A DNA stretch of 42,500 bases from Neocallimastix lanati (nom. inval.) (taxonomy: Eukaryota > Neocallimastigomycota > Neocallimastigomycetes > Neocallimastigales > Neocallimastigaceae). Each line of letters begins with the position of its first letter. Position 1 is the stretch's first letter. Location of the stretch: positions 2,837,501 through 2,880,000 of the forward strand of contig JACVTC010000001.1 in the NCBI GenBank assembly GCA_016946835.1, given 5' to 3'. A program made the position numbers and the translations under genes. Positions 30,201 to 41,281 of the stretch are shown piece after piece. The notes under the pieces were generated by a model. The model was not told the origin of the DNA and did no database searches. It saw only the letters and a list, made by a program, of their open reading frames with translations.

Positions 30201-33200
30201 GTTAGATATTGAAAATACTAAATTATTATCATTTAAATCTTTTTCTTTATCTTTTCTTTTGTTTGAATTATTTTTATTATTATTCAAATTATTATTACTA
30301 TTATTTTTAGTACTTCTATTATTATTTTTATCTTCTTTTCTTTCATTGGTTGTTTTACTATCAATGCTATTTTTAGAGTTATTTATATTATCATTACTAT
30401 CTTGACTATCATAATTTATTTTGCTTTTACTATTTTTATTATTAGTATTATTGTTACTGCTATTAGAACTATCATTGTTTCCTTCGTCACTCTGATTATT
30501 AATTTTAGAACGTTTGTCTTTCAATTTCTTTTTATTGATAATACCTATTTCTGGATATTCATCATAACTTGTTAATGAATCATATTGATCGTCGTAAAGA
30601 GCATTACCACTGAAATTATAATTGTTATTTTCATCTGAGCTATCATCAGATTTATTATATTTCATTTTATTATTTTTTCCTAAATTTATAACGTTATTAT
30701 TTGATATAGTAAAAAGGAAATTTTTATTATCTGGTGATTTACATTTGATATATTGATTATTACTATTTTTTTTTGTAAGAAATTCTCTTGTATGTACTGA
30801 GTTCATTAAATCTGCGTTATCACCTCTTGGATTTATTTCTTGAATATCTTCATTATTATTTTTATTTTGTTCATCTTGATCTTCCATTAAAATTTCACCT
30901 GTTTTTTTATAATTATCAAGTGAATTTCTTAAAATTTTAATTTCTTTTTCTTGTTCATATAATTTTTTAATTATATCCTCTTTATCTTTTCTCGATTTAT
31001 TATCAATTTCAGTTAATCGTCTATTAAGATATTGCTCATAAGATAAATGCTTATCTATTTCACTATTTTCTTCAATATTTTCTGAAGAACTGAAATTTTG
31101 AAAATCTGGAAGTTGTAAATTGTCATTAAGACTAAATTTTATGTTTTTTTGATTATCAACCCATCCAAATCTTTCATTATTTCTAGCTTTAGATCTTCCT
31201 CGTTTTTGATTTTTTGACTTATTTTCAAAATTTTTGTGCATATATTTTGGTTTTGAAGTCGATCTTGATCTTGATCTTGATCTTGAAATTTCTCTTGAAA
31301 CAATTTTTTCTTTTATTTTACTTCTTGAATTTCTTGATTTTGATCTTGATCTAGAAGTTTCTCTTGAATGAATTTCTTCTCTAATTATTATTGGGGTAGA
31401 TAGAGCTCTAGATTTTGATCTTGATCTAGATTTTGATCTTGTTCTAGATTTTGAAATATATTTTGAATAATTCTTTTTATTATTATTTTTTGAATCTCTT
31501 ATTCTTGAGTTTGATATTTCTCTTGAGTGTAATTTATCAATTGTAATTTTTGGTTTTGATTTAGATCTAGATTTCGATGATGATCTTTTTCTAAAATAAT
31601 CTTTTTCTTGAGTTAATTCTTCATTATATTTTGGTTTAAATTTTGATTTTGATCTAGATCTTGACCTTTTTATGGTCTTTTTATTTTTTTTTTCATATAT
31701 CTTTTGGTTTTTACCATTTTTAATGGTTGATCTTTCCTTTTCTTTTGATTTTTCAATTACTTTCTCATTTCCTTGCAATGACGATGAGTGTTTTTTTGAT
31801 ATATTTCTTTTATCTTTTGATTTTGATCTTTTTTCTTTAGTTGATGTATCGTTTGTTTTAGGATTTATTGTTGTTACTGTTTTACTTTTAGTAATTGATT
31901 TCTCTGAAATTATTGAATCATCAGATAATGAGGAATCACTATTATAATTTTTTCTTTTTGGTTTTGTTTTTGAATATCCTTTATGGTTTTTATCATTTGA
32001 AAAATTATTTTTTCTATTATATTTTGAATTTTTTTCTCTTGATCTTCCACGTCTTTCCTCTTCATCACTTTCAAAGCTAGAATCTGAAAATTCGTCATAT
32101 TCATTACTACTACTAGTATTAGTACTGATATCATCACTATCACTTAAAGTGTTACTATCATCACTATCACTTAAAGTGTTACTATTATCATATTCACTAT
32201 TTGAACTTGAAGAATTATCTCTCGACTTATAATATTTCTTAGTTTTTTTCTTTGATATTGATTTTGAATCTATTCTATTATTTTTCGATTTTATAACTTT
32301 TTTCTTTAATTTTGTTTTAGATGTACTGCTTTTAACACCATCATCATCTGACAAAGAAGAACATGAATTACTTCTCAATTCCCTTGTTTTCGAACGGGAT
32401 TTTGATTCATCAGATTCTTTGGAATCATTGTCATTATTATTATCCATTTGTGATTTCATATATTTTTCAATTGATTTTTCTATTATATCAGATATAAGTT
32501 TGTTTAAATTTGAACTAATTAATTCTCTTGCATTTTCATCAGTAAAATCTATTCCTCTACTAACATTAGGATTGCTAGATAATGTATTATCTAAAAGAGA
32601 TCTTTGCTCATTATTAAAAGGTGGAATATATGGAAGACCTCTTTCATTAATGAAATTATTATTATTCTGAGGACATATCTCAATATGGCTATTTAATTTA
32701 TTAAATTTAAAGATTTTATTACAATATGGACATGGAGTTGGTCTCATATCACAAACTTTATTATGATTCTCTAACTGAAATGCTTGAATAGGTTTATTAC
32801 AGTTTTCACATATAATACTATAAGACGGGCATATTCTTAAATGATCTTGCATTTCATTTGAAGGTATAAAGGAATTACAATAAATACATAATTTTGGTTT
32901 AAAAAAACAGTTTTCTTTATGATTATCTATTGATTTTATTGGAATTAATTCAGAACAAAATTCACATTCTACTTTTCTATCTTTACATATTTCTTCATGG
33001 ATATCATATTCCTCAGCTTTCATTGATTTTTGACAATACGGACATTCAAATGGTTTTTGTGGACAAGAAATTTTATGTTTTTCGATACTTTTTTGATAAA
33101 CCTCATTTTTACAATATGGACATTCCTTTTTTTTCAAATCACATACATCAAAATGTTGATCCATATAGCCTTTTTTAAACACTGAATGACAATATTGGCA

Positions 33201-35255
33201 TTCATCTGGGCATAAATCACATCTTTCTTTATGATTATCGAGCTCTTCAAGTGAAAATATATTATCGCAATACGGACATTTTTTGTCTTTTTGTTTACAT
33301 TTCTTTTCATGCATCTCAATATGAGATCTTGGTGCTATTTTTCTACAATATTTACATTCAATTGGCCTTTCTGGACACCATTCCTTATGATTTTCCATAT
33401 ATTTCATTGTATATAATTGATTACAATAAGAGCATTTAACTTTCTTTCCTTGGCACTCTTTTTCATGATTTTTTATATGGCGTCGTAAAAACTCATTATT
33501 ACAATTTTTACATTCTACTAATTGCTCAGGACATTCATTTAAATGTGTTTTTTCATCTTTTCTCAACATCGTAGTACCGCAGTATTTGCATTTAATTTTT
33601 GATTCTTCACAACATTCTTGATGATCTTTTATTTCATCTAGATTAAATAGTTTACCACAATCTGGACATTTAACTGGTCTTTTAGGGCACCATTCTTCAT
33701 GTTTAAGTAAAAATTTTGCTACTTGATTTTCATTACAATATGGACATTGAATTTTCGAGTATTCGCAATTTTTTAGATGCTCATTAATTTCTGTCCATGA
33801 AAATGATTTTCTACAATTACTGCAAATTACAGTTCTCTTAGGGCATATATTCATATGCTCTTTTAATTCACATTTTGGGAAAATATTATTACAATATTGA
33901 CAAGCCATTGGTTTTTGTTTGCATTTTCTTTGATGATCTTCTATTTTTTTATATATAAATATTTTGGAACAATGAGGGCATATCACTTTTCTTTTTGGAC
34001 AGTTTTGTTCATGTTTTTGCATTTCAGAACTTAAGAATTTTCCTGAACAATCTGGACAAGTTGATATTCTAAAGCCGCAATTATTTATATGGTTTTTCAT
34101 ATCATCAATATGAACTAAATTTTCACAATATTGACATTTTTCCATTATATTAGGGCATTCTCTTCTGTGGACTTCATAATTCAAAAATTCTATAGTATTA
34201 TTACACAATTCACATTTTATTTTACTATTTAAATAGTTATTTGCTTTTTTTTGTAATTCTTTAAAATATTCTTCATATTCGCTGTAGTCACATACAGCCT
34301 TTTGTTCAATATACGAACAAGCACTTTTAACAAGTTTCTTTAATTCTAATTGTTGTAATGAGTTAGGTGATTTATCAATAATTTTATTTAAAAATTCAAT
34401 ATAATCTTGTATATCATTTTTTTCATTATATTGTTGAAGATTGTTGTTTGGAATGCTATCTATATTGTTGTGATTTATATCATCATTAATCATATTATTA
34501 TTCATGTTATTAGAACTCATTCCACTTATACTATTACGTTTACTTGTAGAACTTAAATTTGAACTTACACTTGGTCTACGACTACTTAATCGACTAAATA
34601 CACTTGTTCGTCGTTCAACATCATTAGCAACAGGGGTTTTATTATTGAGACTTAACCTACTATTTCGTCTTTTAGTGGTACTAATGCTACTAACTCTTGA
34701 AATGTTATTTGAATTATTATTCGAATAAGTAGCATTGCTCATATTATTATTATTATTTAAATTATCATTAGGACCCAAATTTCCATTACTTATATTGTTA
34801 TTTCTGTTTTTCATATTTTGATCATTTCCATTATTTAAGTTATTATTTAAATTATCGATATTTTGAATATTTCCATTATTATTATTATTATTATTATTAT
34901 TAAATGGGTCATAATATGTATTTGGTTCATATTCTTCATACAAGTTAATTTGATCAAATGGAATTTGATATCTTTGGTTTGTGTCATTATTAACGTTTAC
35001 ATTATTTGGATTATTATTAATAATTTGATTACTGGAATTGTTAATTCTATTATTACTTCCTAGATAACTATTTGTATTGTTATTAATACTATTATTACTT
35101 CCCCGATTACTATTATTTATTGAATTCTGACTAATATTATTATTTTGATTATTGTTATTTAAATTTTGATTAGTATTTGGTATAACATTTTGATTATAGT
35201 AATTTTGGTTGTTATTATATGAATCTAAAGATTCATATAAATTATATTGATCCAT
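27294..35255 (-). CDS. Giant tandem C2HC (TRAF-like) zinc-finger protein
   Basis: A single exon encodes 2,653 aa. The N-terminus (1 to about 285) is Asn-rich and disordered. Residues 348-861 hold 20 tandem fingers, nearly all exactly C-x2-C-x11-H-x3-C with spacers of about 6-7 residues, resembling TRAF-type or C2HC fingers. Residues about 940-1185 are Ser/Lys/Asp-rich, about 1185-1340 are an SR/RS-rich segment, and about 1395-1455 look like a coiled coil (RRLTEIDNKSRKDKEDIIKK). Further low-complexity acidic and Ser-rich stretches follow. Residues about 2215-2445 hold YENE and ENEH repeats, and the C-terminus is Lys-rich. No enzyme domain is seen. The fingers suggest protein or RNA binding, so a scaffold is plausible but unproven. 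An 8-kb intron-less frame in this AT-rich DNA must be under selection. It is convergent with the LINE nest. The first ATG of the frame is used. Confidence 0.9.
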   Translation of the reverse strand: MDQYNLYESLDSYNNNQNYYNQNVIPNTNQNLNNNNQNNNISQNSINNSNRGSNNSINNNTNSYLGSNNRINNSSNQIINNNPNNVNVNNDTNQRYQIPFDQINLYEEYEPNTYYDPFNNNNNNNNNGNIQNIDNLNNNLNNGNDQNMKNRNNNISNGNLGPNDNLNNNNNMSNATYSNNNSNNISRVSSISTTKRRNSRLSLNNKTPVANDVERRTSVFSRLSSRRPSVSSNLSSTSKRNSISGMSSNNMNNNMINDDINHNNIDSIPNNNLQQYNEKNDIQDYIEFLNKIIDKSPNSLQQLELKKLVKSACSYIEQKAVCDYSEYEEYFKELQKKANNYLNSKIKCELCNNTIEFLNYEVHRRECPNIMEKCQYCENLVHIDDMKNHINNCGFRISTCPDCSGKFLSSEMQKHEQNCPKRKVICPHCSKIFIYKKIEDHQRKCKQKPMACQYCNNIFPKCELKEHMNICPKRTVICSNCRKSFSWTEINEHLKNCEYSKIQCPYCNENQVAKFLLKHEEWCPKRPVKCPDCGKLFNLDEIKDHQECCEESKIKCKYCGTTMLRKDEKTHLNECPEQLVECKNCNNEFLRRHIKNHEKECQGKKVKCSYCNQLYTMKYMENHKEWCPERPIECKYCRKIAPRSHIEMHEKKCKQKDKKCPYCDNIFSLEELDNHKERCDLCPDECQYCHSVFKKGYMDQHFDVCDLKKKECPYCKNEVYQKSIEKHKISCPQKPFECPYCQKSMKAEEYDIHEEICKDRKVECEFCSELIPIKSIDNHKENCFFKPKLCIYCNSFIPSNEMQDHLRICPSYSIICENCNKPIQAFQLENHNKVCDMRPTPCPYCNKIFKFNKLNSHIEICPQNNNNFINERGLPYIPPFNNEQRSLLDNTLSSNPNVSRGIDFTDENARELISSNLNKLISDIIEKSIEKYMKSQMDNNNDNDSKESDESKSRSKTRELRSNSCSSLSDDDGVKSSTSKTKLKKKVIKSKNNRIDSKSISKKKTKKYYKSRDNSSSSNSEYDNSNTLSDSDDSNTLSDSDDISTNTSSSNEYDEFSDSSFESDEEERRGRSREKNSKYNRKNNFSNDKNHKGYSKTKPKRKNYNSDSSLSDDSIISEKSITKSKTVTTINPKTNDTSTKEKRSKSKDKRNISKKHSSSLQGNEKVIEKSKEKERSTIKNGKNQKIYEKKNKKTIKRSRSRSKSKFKPKYNEELTQEKDYFRKRSSSKSRSKSKPKITIDKLHSREISNSRIRDSKNNNKKNYSKYISKSRTRSKSRSRSKSRALSTPIIIREEIHSRETSRSRSKSRNSRSKIKEKIVSREISRSRSRSRSTSKPKYMHKNFENKSKNQKRGRSKARNNERFGWVDNQKNIKFSLNDNLQLPDFQNFSSSENIEENSEIDKHLSYEQYLNRRLTEIDNKSRKDKEDIIKKLYEQEKEIKILRNSLDNYKKTGEILMEDQDEQNKNNNEDIQEINPRGDNADLMNSVHTREFLTKKNSNNQYIKCKSPDNKNFLFTISNNNVINLGKNNKMKYNKSDDSSDENNNYNFSGNALYDDQYDSLTSYDEYPEIGIINKKKLKDKRSKINNQSDEGNNDSSNSSNNNTNNKNSKSKINYDSQDSNDNINNSKNSIDSKTTNERKEDKNNNRSTKNNSNNNLNNNKNNSNKRKDKEKDLNDNNLVFSISNNNNMNINDDLPSSNRKSKNHRGNSYGPRKHSKMNHPLKRSSSSINLSNGSNSDNKERNNVNEKNENELIRNIINQYLSEILSSKNINQKRKAKIIKLINNDRNNISFKMPDNSEIDLNSQNNKNKNVNNNKKNKKQEFNDNNSSTDSENTQNSNNKESSSENESLKNNNQNGKKKNNKSNTKSSSSDSLTEDSDKPNYYLINKNDNNISFEIPSIKSNDKPKENENKPEPNDNDKKKEKEPKKSGKRFHKIIGYITDSTTYSDFSSDSSDSSDSSDENKKKNKKKSKKSYNTFSFNLPNYINNSSHQIQTTDSEKDEKDESDESNESDESEKKDKKKNDEKENSKKSKKSKEKKKKKKKTPKNTSPVESDTSDSTSQDSDDDSDSDNIKRAKKRSSKKNKKSSSSNPKKCVSPPGDTESSGGGSSSGTSNSDEEKKPNDDEYTPKEINNFNDKYSTKKNENPNISSKKTSLHLQSPHSTELNNSGNNDVSIVLPQQQQEYIKKDKLQPEPTHKCKNKLESENEKEYEYKNENKEYENENEYENEYENEYENEYENEYENEYENVYENVYEHKHEYKYGNDYEPEHEHEHNHKNIYKHNHEYNHENENENDKENEHENDHENNHDNEYENDHNNEHENEHENEHENEHENEHENEHENEHENEHENEHENEHENEHENEHENEHENEHENEHENEHENEHENEHENEHENEHENEHENEHEIEHGNEHENEHENEHENEHENEHENEHENEHENEQENEQKIEQEQRTNKLMDEENDKFVKNDSESESKITINNNDNDSRMLLSSKIETRKKTDNENQSTSSIENNIEESKANNSNDKREEIIKSKSITDPKKINILVKKNSKNKSVIKVPKPTENKELSNKETINSNNKKIVNVNIAKKEQKKKKKIHKSEKDEIKSNKKQYDEIKIMENIKKLSIIPTISKEITSQQNEMSINFDILKLSQKRLILY
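27925..28310 (-). repeat. 12-bp coding minisatellite (ENEH repeat)
   Basis: About thirty nearly perfect copies of a 12-bp unit (plus-strand TTCATTTTCATG) encode repeating Glu-Asn-Glu-His in the zinc-finger gene. Single-base variants give EIEH and GNEH near 28028-28042 and ENEQ at the C-terminal end. A related YENE repeat lies at 28490-28600. The unit has no stops in several frames, which creates long shadow frames on both strands. Near-perfect copies indicate recent expansion. Confidence 0.92.
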
Positions 35256-35401
35256 TGATTATATGTAATTTCATATATTATATAAAAAAACTATAAATTA
35301 TCCATGAAATTATTAATATATTACATTTTTTTTTTATTTTTTTTTTTAAAAAAAAAATATTTAATTTTATAATTTCCTATATTCTTATATTTATATATAG
35401 G

Positions 35402-35433
<32 letters not shown>

Positions 35434-35549
35434 ATTGAAAAATGAAAAAAAATATTTAATCTTTAAATTTCCTATTTCTTAATAGGAAAAATTTTTCGTT
35501 TTACAATAATTAATAATAATAAAATAAAATAATAATAGTAATAATAATA

Positions 35550-35602
<53 letters not shown>

Positions 35603-35950
35603 CCCTACGTTTATATAATAATATAATCTATAATTCTATTAAGTTTAATAAACTTTAAGATTATAATTTTAATACTATAATAATGATATAACAAAAAATT
35701 TAACAGTTAAATATTTAACTTTAATCATCAAAAATTATTTTTAAAATGAATATTACTAAATTTATGATGATTTAATTTTAATCGTTAAAATTCAATTATA
35801 AGGGATATTATGATTTATTATTATAAGCCTTAACTTTATTCATTAAAGAATATATTAAAATTATATTTATGAGGATTTTTTCTTAAATCATTAATTATAT
35901 ATTTTATGTAATGATAGACTAAATTTTAATTATTAAAAGGATTTGAAATG

Positions 35951-35996
<46 letters not shown>

Positions 35997-36539
35997 ATTC
36001 TTTAATATTCATTTATGATATTATTATAATAATATAACATAATAAGAAAATAAACATTTTCATAAATGTTTTACATCAATTTGATGTAAACATAATTGAA
36101 CATTGTATCGTATTATTTATTTATTCATTGACTAAATACTATGCATTAAGGTAATTAAAATATAACAACAACAAAAATATCTAAATTTTAATAATAATAT
36201 TTAAAATTTTAATTTAGTAATTTATTTATATAATAAACAATTATAAAATTTGTTACACAAAATACTAATTTTGTTTAATGAATTTATAATTTATTATCTA
36301 TATATATATTTTATTATCCTTTTCCTCTTTCTTTTTGTTTTTGTATTTTAATCTATTGAAAATTCATCATATAATAAATTTTATTCTTTTTTGTTAATAT
36401 TAATATCATTAATATGTGAAATAACTATTATTATAAAATATTCAAAATTAAATTTTATTAAAATAATTACATAGGATATAAATGATAATAAATAAAAATA
36501 AATAAACTATTATTATTATTATTATAATAATAATTAATT
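35256..36539. other. AT-rich intergenic DNA upstream of the zinc-finger gene
   Basis: This is the promoter side of the minus-strand zinc-finger gene, but no specific promoter element can be recognised. It contains very long homopolymers: 48 A at 35552-35599 and 44 A at 35951-35994. A palindrome TTACATCAATTTGATGTAA lies near 36070. No gene is seen. Confidence 0.6.
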
Positions 36540-38800
36540 ATATCTTAATTATACCTTCGATTGAAATATTATCCCAATAATGATATCTAAATATATTTAT
36601 TTCTTTTTTTTTTTAATTTGTTCACCTTCATTGATAGGCAAGTAACCATAAACAATGAGATTATATATGAATATATATTTTAATAATATTTTATTATATA
36701 ATATTATTAATATTATATATATTTAGAAATAAATTTATTTATAAGGATATTACCTTATATACCTAATTATAAATATAAATATATATACACATTATATATA
36801 AACACATATTAATATATTATTTTAAATATCATTATATTTGTTATAATAACATCTCAACTTCACATATCTACTGCAATAGTGCATTTTCCATTTTTATTTT
36901 TTATTATATTTGAAACTTCAAGAGCTGTTTATATTAAAATTCCACATAATGCTTTCATGTATAAATTTTCATCAATAAATCAAGCTAAGCCAAAATCTGA
37001 TATTTTTATTTTAAACTCATTGGTACTATTATTTACTAGAAGAATATTTTCAGGCTTTAAATCTTTATTGTGTTAATATATTAAAATATTAAATATTATT
37101 AATTATATTATTTTAATATAACTATATAATTATAAATAAATATTTAAGAAACTATTAAACCTCTATGTGCAATTCCTTGATCATGAAATACTAAAATGTA
37201 ATAAATATTTATAATTAACAATTTTAATGATCGCCAAATTATGTAATTAATATAAGGATTACATTTAATGCTTCAAATAATTGTTTCATTACTACTCTTG
37301 CTTGATCTTGATCCTCTGTATGAGATTATTCTTTTATTCTATTAAATAATTAAACTATCTCGCCAATAAATAAAATCATTAATATTTAAATTTTTTTTGT
37401 TCATATTTAATGTAACTATATGCCATTAATTACTAAATAAGTTAATATCGATTTAGTTATTTAATTACTTACAGTTCTAATACTAAATAAACTAGTTTGT
37501 TATCTTCATACATATCATAAATTTGAATAATATTTTCCTATATTTTATTTTGATTAATAAATTTATATTAACATTGAAAATGTTAATAATATATATATCA
37601 ATATATGTATATGTTTTATATTTTTTAATATATCAATTTCTCTTTCTAAACTTTGAACCATTTTTTGACTTGTCTTAAGCATTAGTCTTTCTTTTTCTAA
37701 AATTTTTATTACAATATTTTCCCCATTGTACCTATTTTTTCCTCTTTTGATCACAGCAAAATTACCACTTTTAGAATTTAATGTTAATTAGTCTTTGAAA
37801 AAAAAAATAAAAGTTGTAAAGAATTCTTACGTTCTCAATGTTTCATCAAATTGAGAATTTTCTTCAACAGTCTTTAATAAAAATAATAAAACATATCAAT
37901 TATAATGAGAATAATAATAATATATTTTATTTATTTATTTATTAAAATTATTTATTAAATCATATTTCCCATAAGTTTCATCTAAAGGTGGAATAACAAC
38001 AATATATGCTATTATTATTATTATTAGTATTATTAAAATAATTTATTACTTCCTGTATTGCCCTTGTTACTATCTACATTGAAGCCAATTTTTTGGCCAT
38101 GATATATTTGCTTTTTTAAAATTTTTTTGAATTCTAAAGATTTAATATTAATAATACCATGTATCTGTTATAAATACCTTAATAGGAGAATTTAGATTTA
38201 TTTTATTTTTATGTTTCTTTATAATCATATTTAAATTATAAATATTAGGATAAAATGTTTTTATATTTATAAAAAATTAATGCAATTATTAATGATTTTT
38301 AAATATTAACAATAATAATAGTAATAATATTACCATATCATTAATTTCTTACATAAAAAATCTGTAATGGAGTCCACTAATTTAATCTAATTTAATTTGA
38401 AGATAATTTCTCTCATTTCTCCCAATATAATAGTCTTTCGTATATTTTTTTTTAGTTAATCTATAATTATGAAAACGATAATCAATCGAGTTTAATATTA
38501 ACTTGCATTCATTAATTGGACATTCATTAAATTCATTTATTAAAACTCTAGTCAAAAATTCTCTGAATACTTTAGATTTTATTTATTTTCTAAATATTTT
38601 TATTTTTATTATTAATTCTATTTTTATCACTAGTTTCAATTTTTAATTTAATGTCTTTTGAATTTGACTCAGATGAAGTAATAAAAGAGTTTGGTATAAC
38701 TATAACTAAAGGTCCTTTATATGAATTATTATTAATCATATTATATATAATAATATTTTCAATTTTTTGTTTTATTTCTTTTTTCTCAGTTAATAACTTA
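36540..38800 (-). pseudogene. Decayed FHA-domain protein kinase gene (Chk2/Rad53-like)
   Basis: Reading the minus strand from high to low coordinates gives a consistent FHA-kinase order. FHA pieces come first: YYIGRNERNYLQIKLD then ISGLHYRFF (about 38,355-38,450), VFITDT (about 38,175) and YHGQKIGFNV (about 38,095). Then comes the kinase: FDETLR joined to GNFAVIKRG across an intron (donor at 37,830), IVIKILEK (subdomain II Lys), ENIIQIYDMYEDNKLVYLVLEL, TEDQDQARVVMKQLFEAL, GIAHR joined across an intron to DLKPENILL, KISDFGLA (about 36,985), a CG..ALE remnant of the APE motif, AVDM, GYLPINEGEQI and YWDNISIE (about 36,560). It is broken by TGA after DFGLA, TAA before the APE remnant, TGA where AVDMW expects Trp, TAA and a frameshift in the FHA part, a one-base shift before HDQG and a lost donor after IKH. 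Chk2-type kinases act in the DNA-damage checkpoint; this copy is dead. Confidence 0.75.
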
Positions 38801-39266
38801 TTATTATCTGAAGAAACAAATATTAACTACTAGTCGATAATATTAAAATTTAAAGGAAATTGAAATTTATTAATGATATATGGATATATAAAGATAATAT
38901 TGAATTATTTTAATTGATTTATATGCGATAGAACATATATACCAAATAATTTATTTAATTCTTGATTAAATAAAATATAGTCAATTCGCAAATGAATGTA
39001 AGAATTATTTAATTGTTTACATTTAAACATATTTATAATTTATTTAAATAATATCTAGTAAATAATTGATAAAACTTTTTAAATATTTAATTTGTAATAA
39101 AATACAATTATGTTAATATATTGTAATTGTAATATATTTTAATAATTAAATATTTATTATAGAATAATTATCGTTAAGGCAAGTATTTTGAGATTTTTCA
39201 GAGGAATAATATAAGAATAAAATATATTAATAATAGTGATTTTCTTGTATAATTTTTACTAAAAAC

Positions 39267-39307
<41 letters not shown>

Positions 39308-40186
39308 CATGATAAAAAATAATAGTCAATTAAATATTAAAGTTTGTAATAAATAATTTAATAACATAGGCCAAAAAAATGTTACACCAATAATTATAAT
39401 TTTTTTGTTTTCTTTATATCATTTATTTCTTATTCAAATTAAAATTAACCCTTTTCAAAAAAAAAAAAAAAAAAACATTTAAAGTACTGAAACAAAGTAG
39501 AAAGACTTATTATATACTTCAGTAATTAGATTAAATAATTATAAATATTTAATTTTCATTTATTATATAAAATTTAAATAAATATTATTAAATAAAATTA
39601 TTTCATTAATAATTAAAATAAAAATAATTTAAATAATTTTAGCAATATATAAATATATTATATTTTGTTAAGTTAGATGCACTTATGAAATTTATAACAT
39701 TTATTATTTATATTTACTTAATAAGAGGAACATTTGTATCTTACTTAAAACTTAACTTGCTAATATAATAATTTAAAAATAATATATTATATAAAAGAAT
39801 CGTATATATATAATTATAAAAAAATAAATAATTTTAATATTTTAATTTATAATTAAAATATAAATATTGAAATTATTGAATCATATAATTATTAATATAT
39901 ATTTATATTATATATTAAAGTTAATATAATAATTATATAACAATAAATGAAATAAATTTTTTTTTGTATAATATTTAATATTTTATTTTATTTTATTTTA
40001 TTTTATTTTTTTTTTGTTATTATTATTATTATAATAATAATAATTATTATTATGCTTTTATTTTTATTTATTTATTATTTTTAATTTTATGCTATTTTTT
40101 ATATTTTAATTTTATTAAATAAAATAATTATTCATACCTTGTAGTGTATATTTAATTTTCATGAATTTTATTTTTTTTTATTAAAA
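38801..40186. other. AT-rich DNA upstream of the HSA-domain gene
   Basis: No coding signal is seen. It contains about 40 consecutive T at 39268-39307 and a poly(A) at 39460-39475. It is presumably the divergent promoter region between the dead kinase (-) and the HSA gene (+). No specific regulatory site can be recognised. Confidence 0.55.
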
Positions 40187-41234
40187 ATGACAGATATAAA
40201 AAAAGGAATTATGGATATTGATAATTCTTTTAATTCGGATTCAACATTGATAGTTGATACTACGGTATATTATTTCAATAATAAATATTAAATATTATAA
40301 ATACACGTACTTATTTAAATATAAATAAATAAAATAAATAAAAAATTTAGAATTCTAATATTGAGAAATTAAGAAAGAAGCTGGAATTAATAAAAGAAAA
40401 AGAATCAGAGTAAAATTTATTATTTATTAATATTAATAATTTAATTACCAATTTTAAATTGTTTAAAATTGAAACAATTGATTAAAATTAAATTATCCTA
40501 TAATAAATATTTTTATTATGTTATATAGAGAAATACTATTAAAAAGAAAAGAATTGTTAAAGGAAAAATTTATAACGGAAATACTAAAAAAACCGGAATT
40601 ATTACTAGATATAAAAAATATTAAATTACCAGATGTATATGAAAAGCAATTTCAAGAATTTTTAAGTGTTAATGATATTAATTGGTATTAATTATAAAAA
40701 TTTCAAAAATTATATAAATATGAATTATATATTAATTTCATTTTTTTATTTAATTTATTTGAATATATATTTGTATATTTAGGAATGAGGAGGTATTTTT
40801 ATATATAATTTTTTTATAATCATTATTTATAATAAAATTTCATTATATTTATTTTCAAATTATTGAATTTTAAAAATTAAATTTCTAATTTCTAATTAAA
40901 ATTTCAACAATAATGTATTATTTTATAATAATTAAATTTTATTTAATAGACAAATAGTAAATTTAATAATGAAATTGATAAAATTACAGAAAACTCAGTT
41001 AAAACCAAAAATGATATAATTGAAACTAACAAAAATAATAAAACATTTGTATCAAGTTTAAATAAATCAGATATTAAAACATTGTCATCTGATTCACGAA
41101 GCACCATAATATCAATGGAACCAACAACACAAGAAAATAATTTGACGACTAAAGGATTAACTATAACAATAAATAATGAATTAAAAGAAGAAGAAAAAAC
41201 AATTATTACTACTACTACTAATAATAATAATAAC

Positions 41235-41281
<47 letters not shown>

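Noticed and set aside
36879-37076. Plus-strand ORF in the kinase pseudogene
   Set aside because: It is the antisense of the DLKPENILL to DFGLA region. The meaningful reading is on the minus strand.
38651-38833. Plus-strand 60-aa ORF
   Set aside because: It is low-complexity and hydrophobic, and antisense to a Lys/Asn-rich stretch at the presumed N-terminal end of the dead kinase. There is no independent support.
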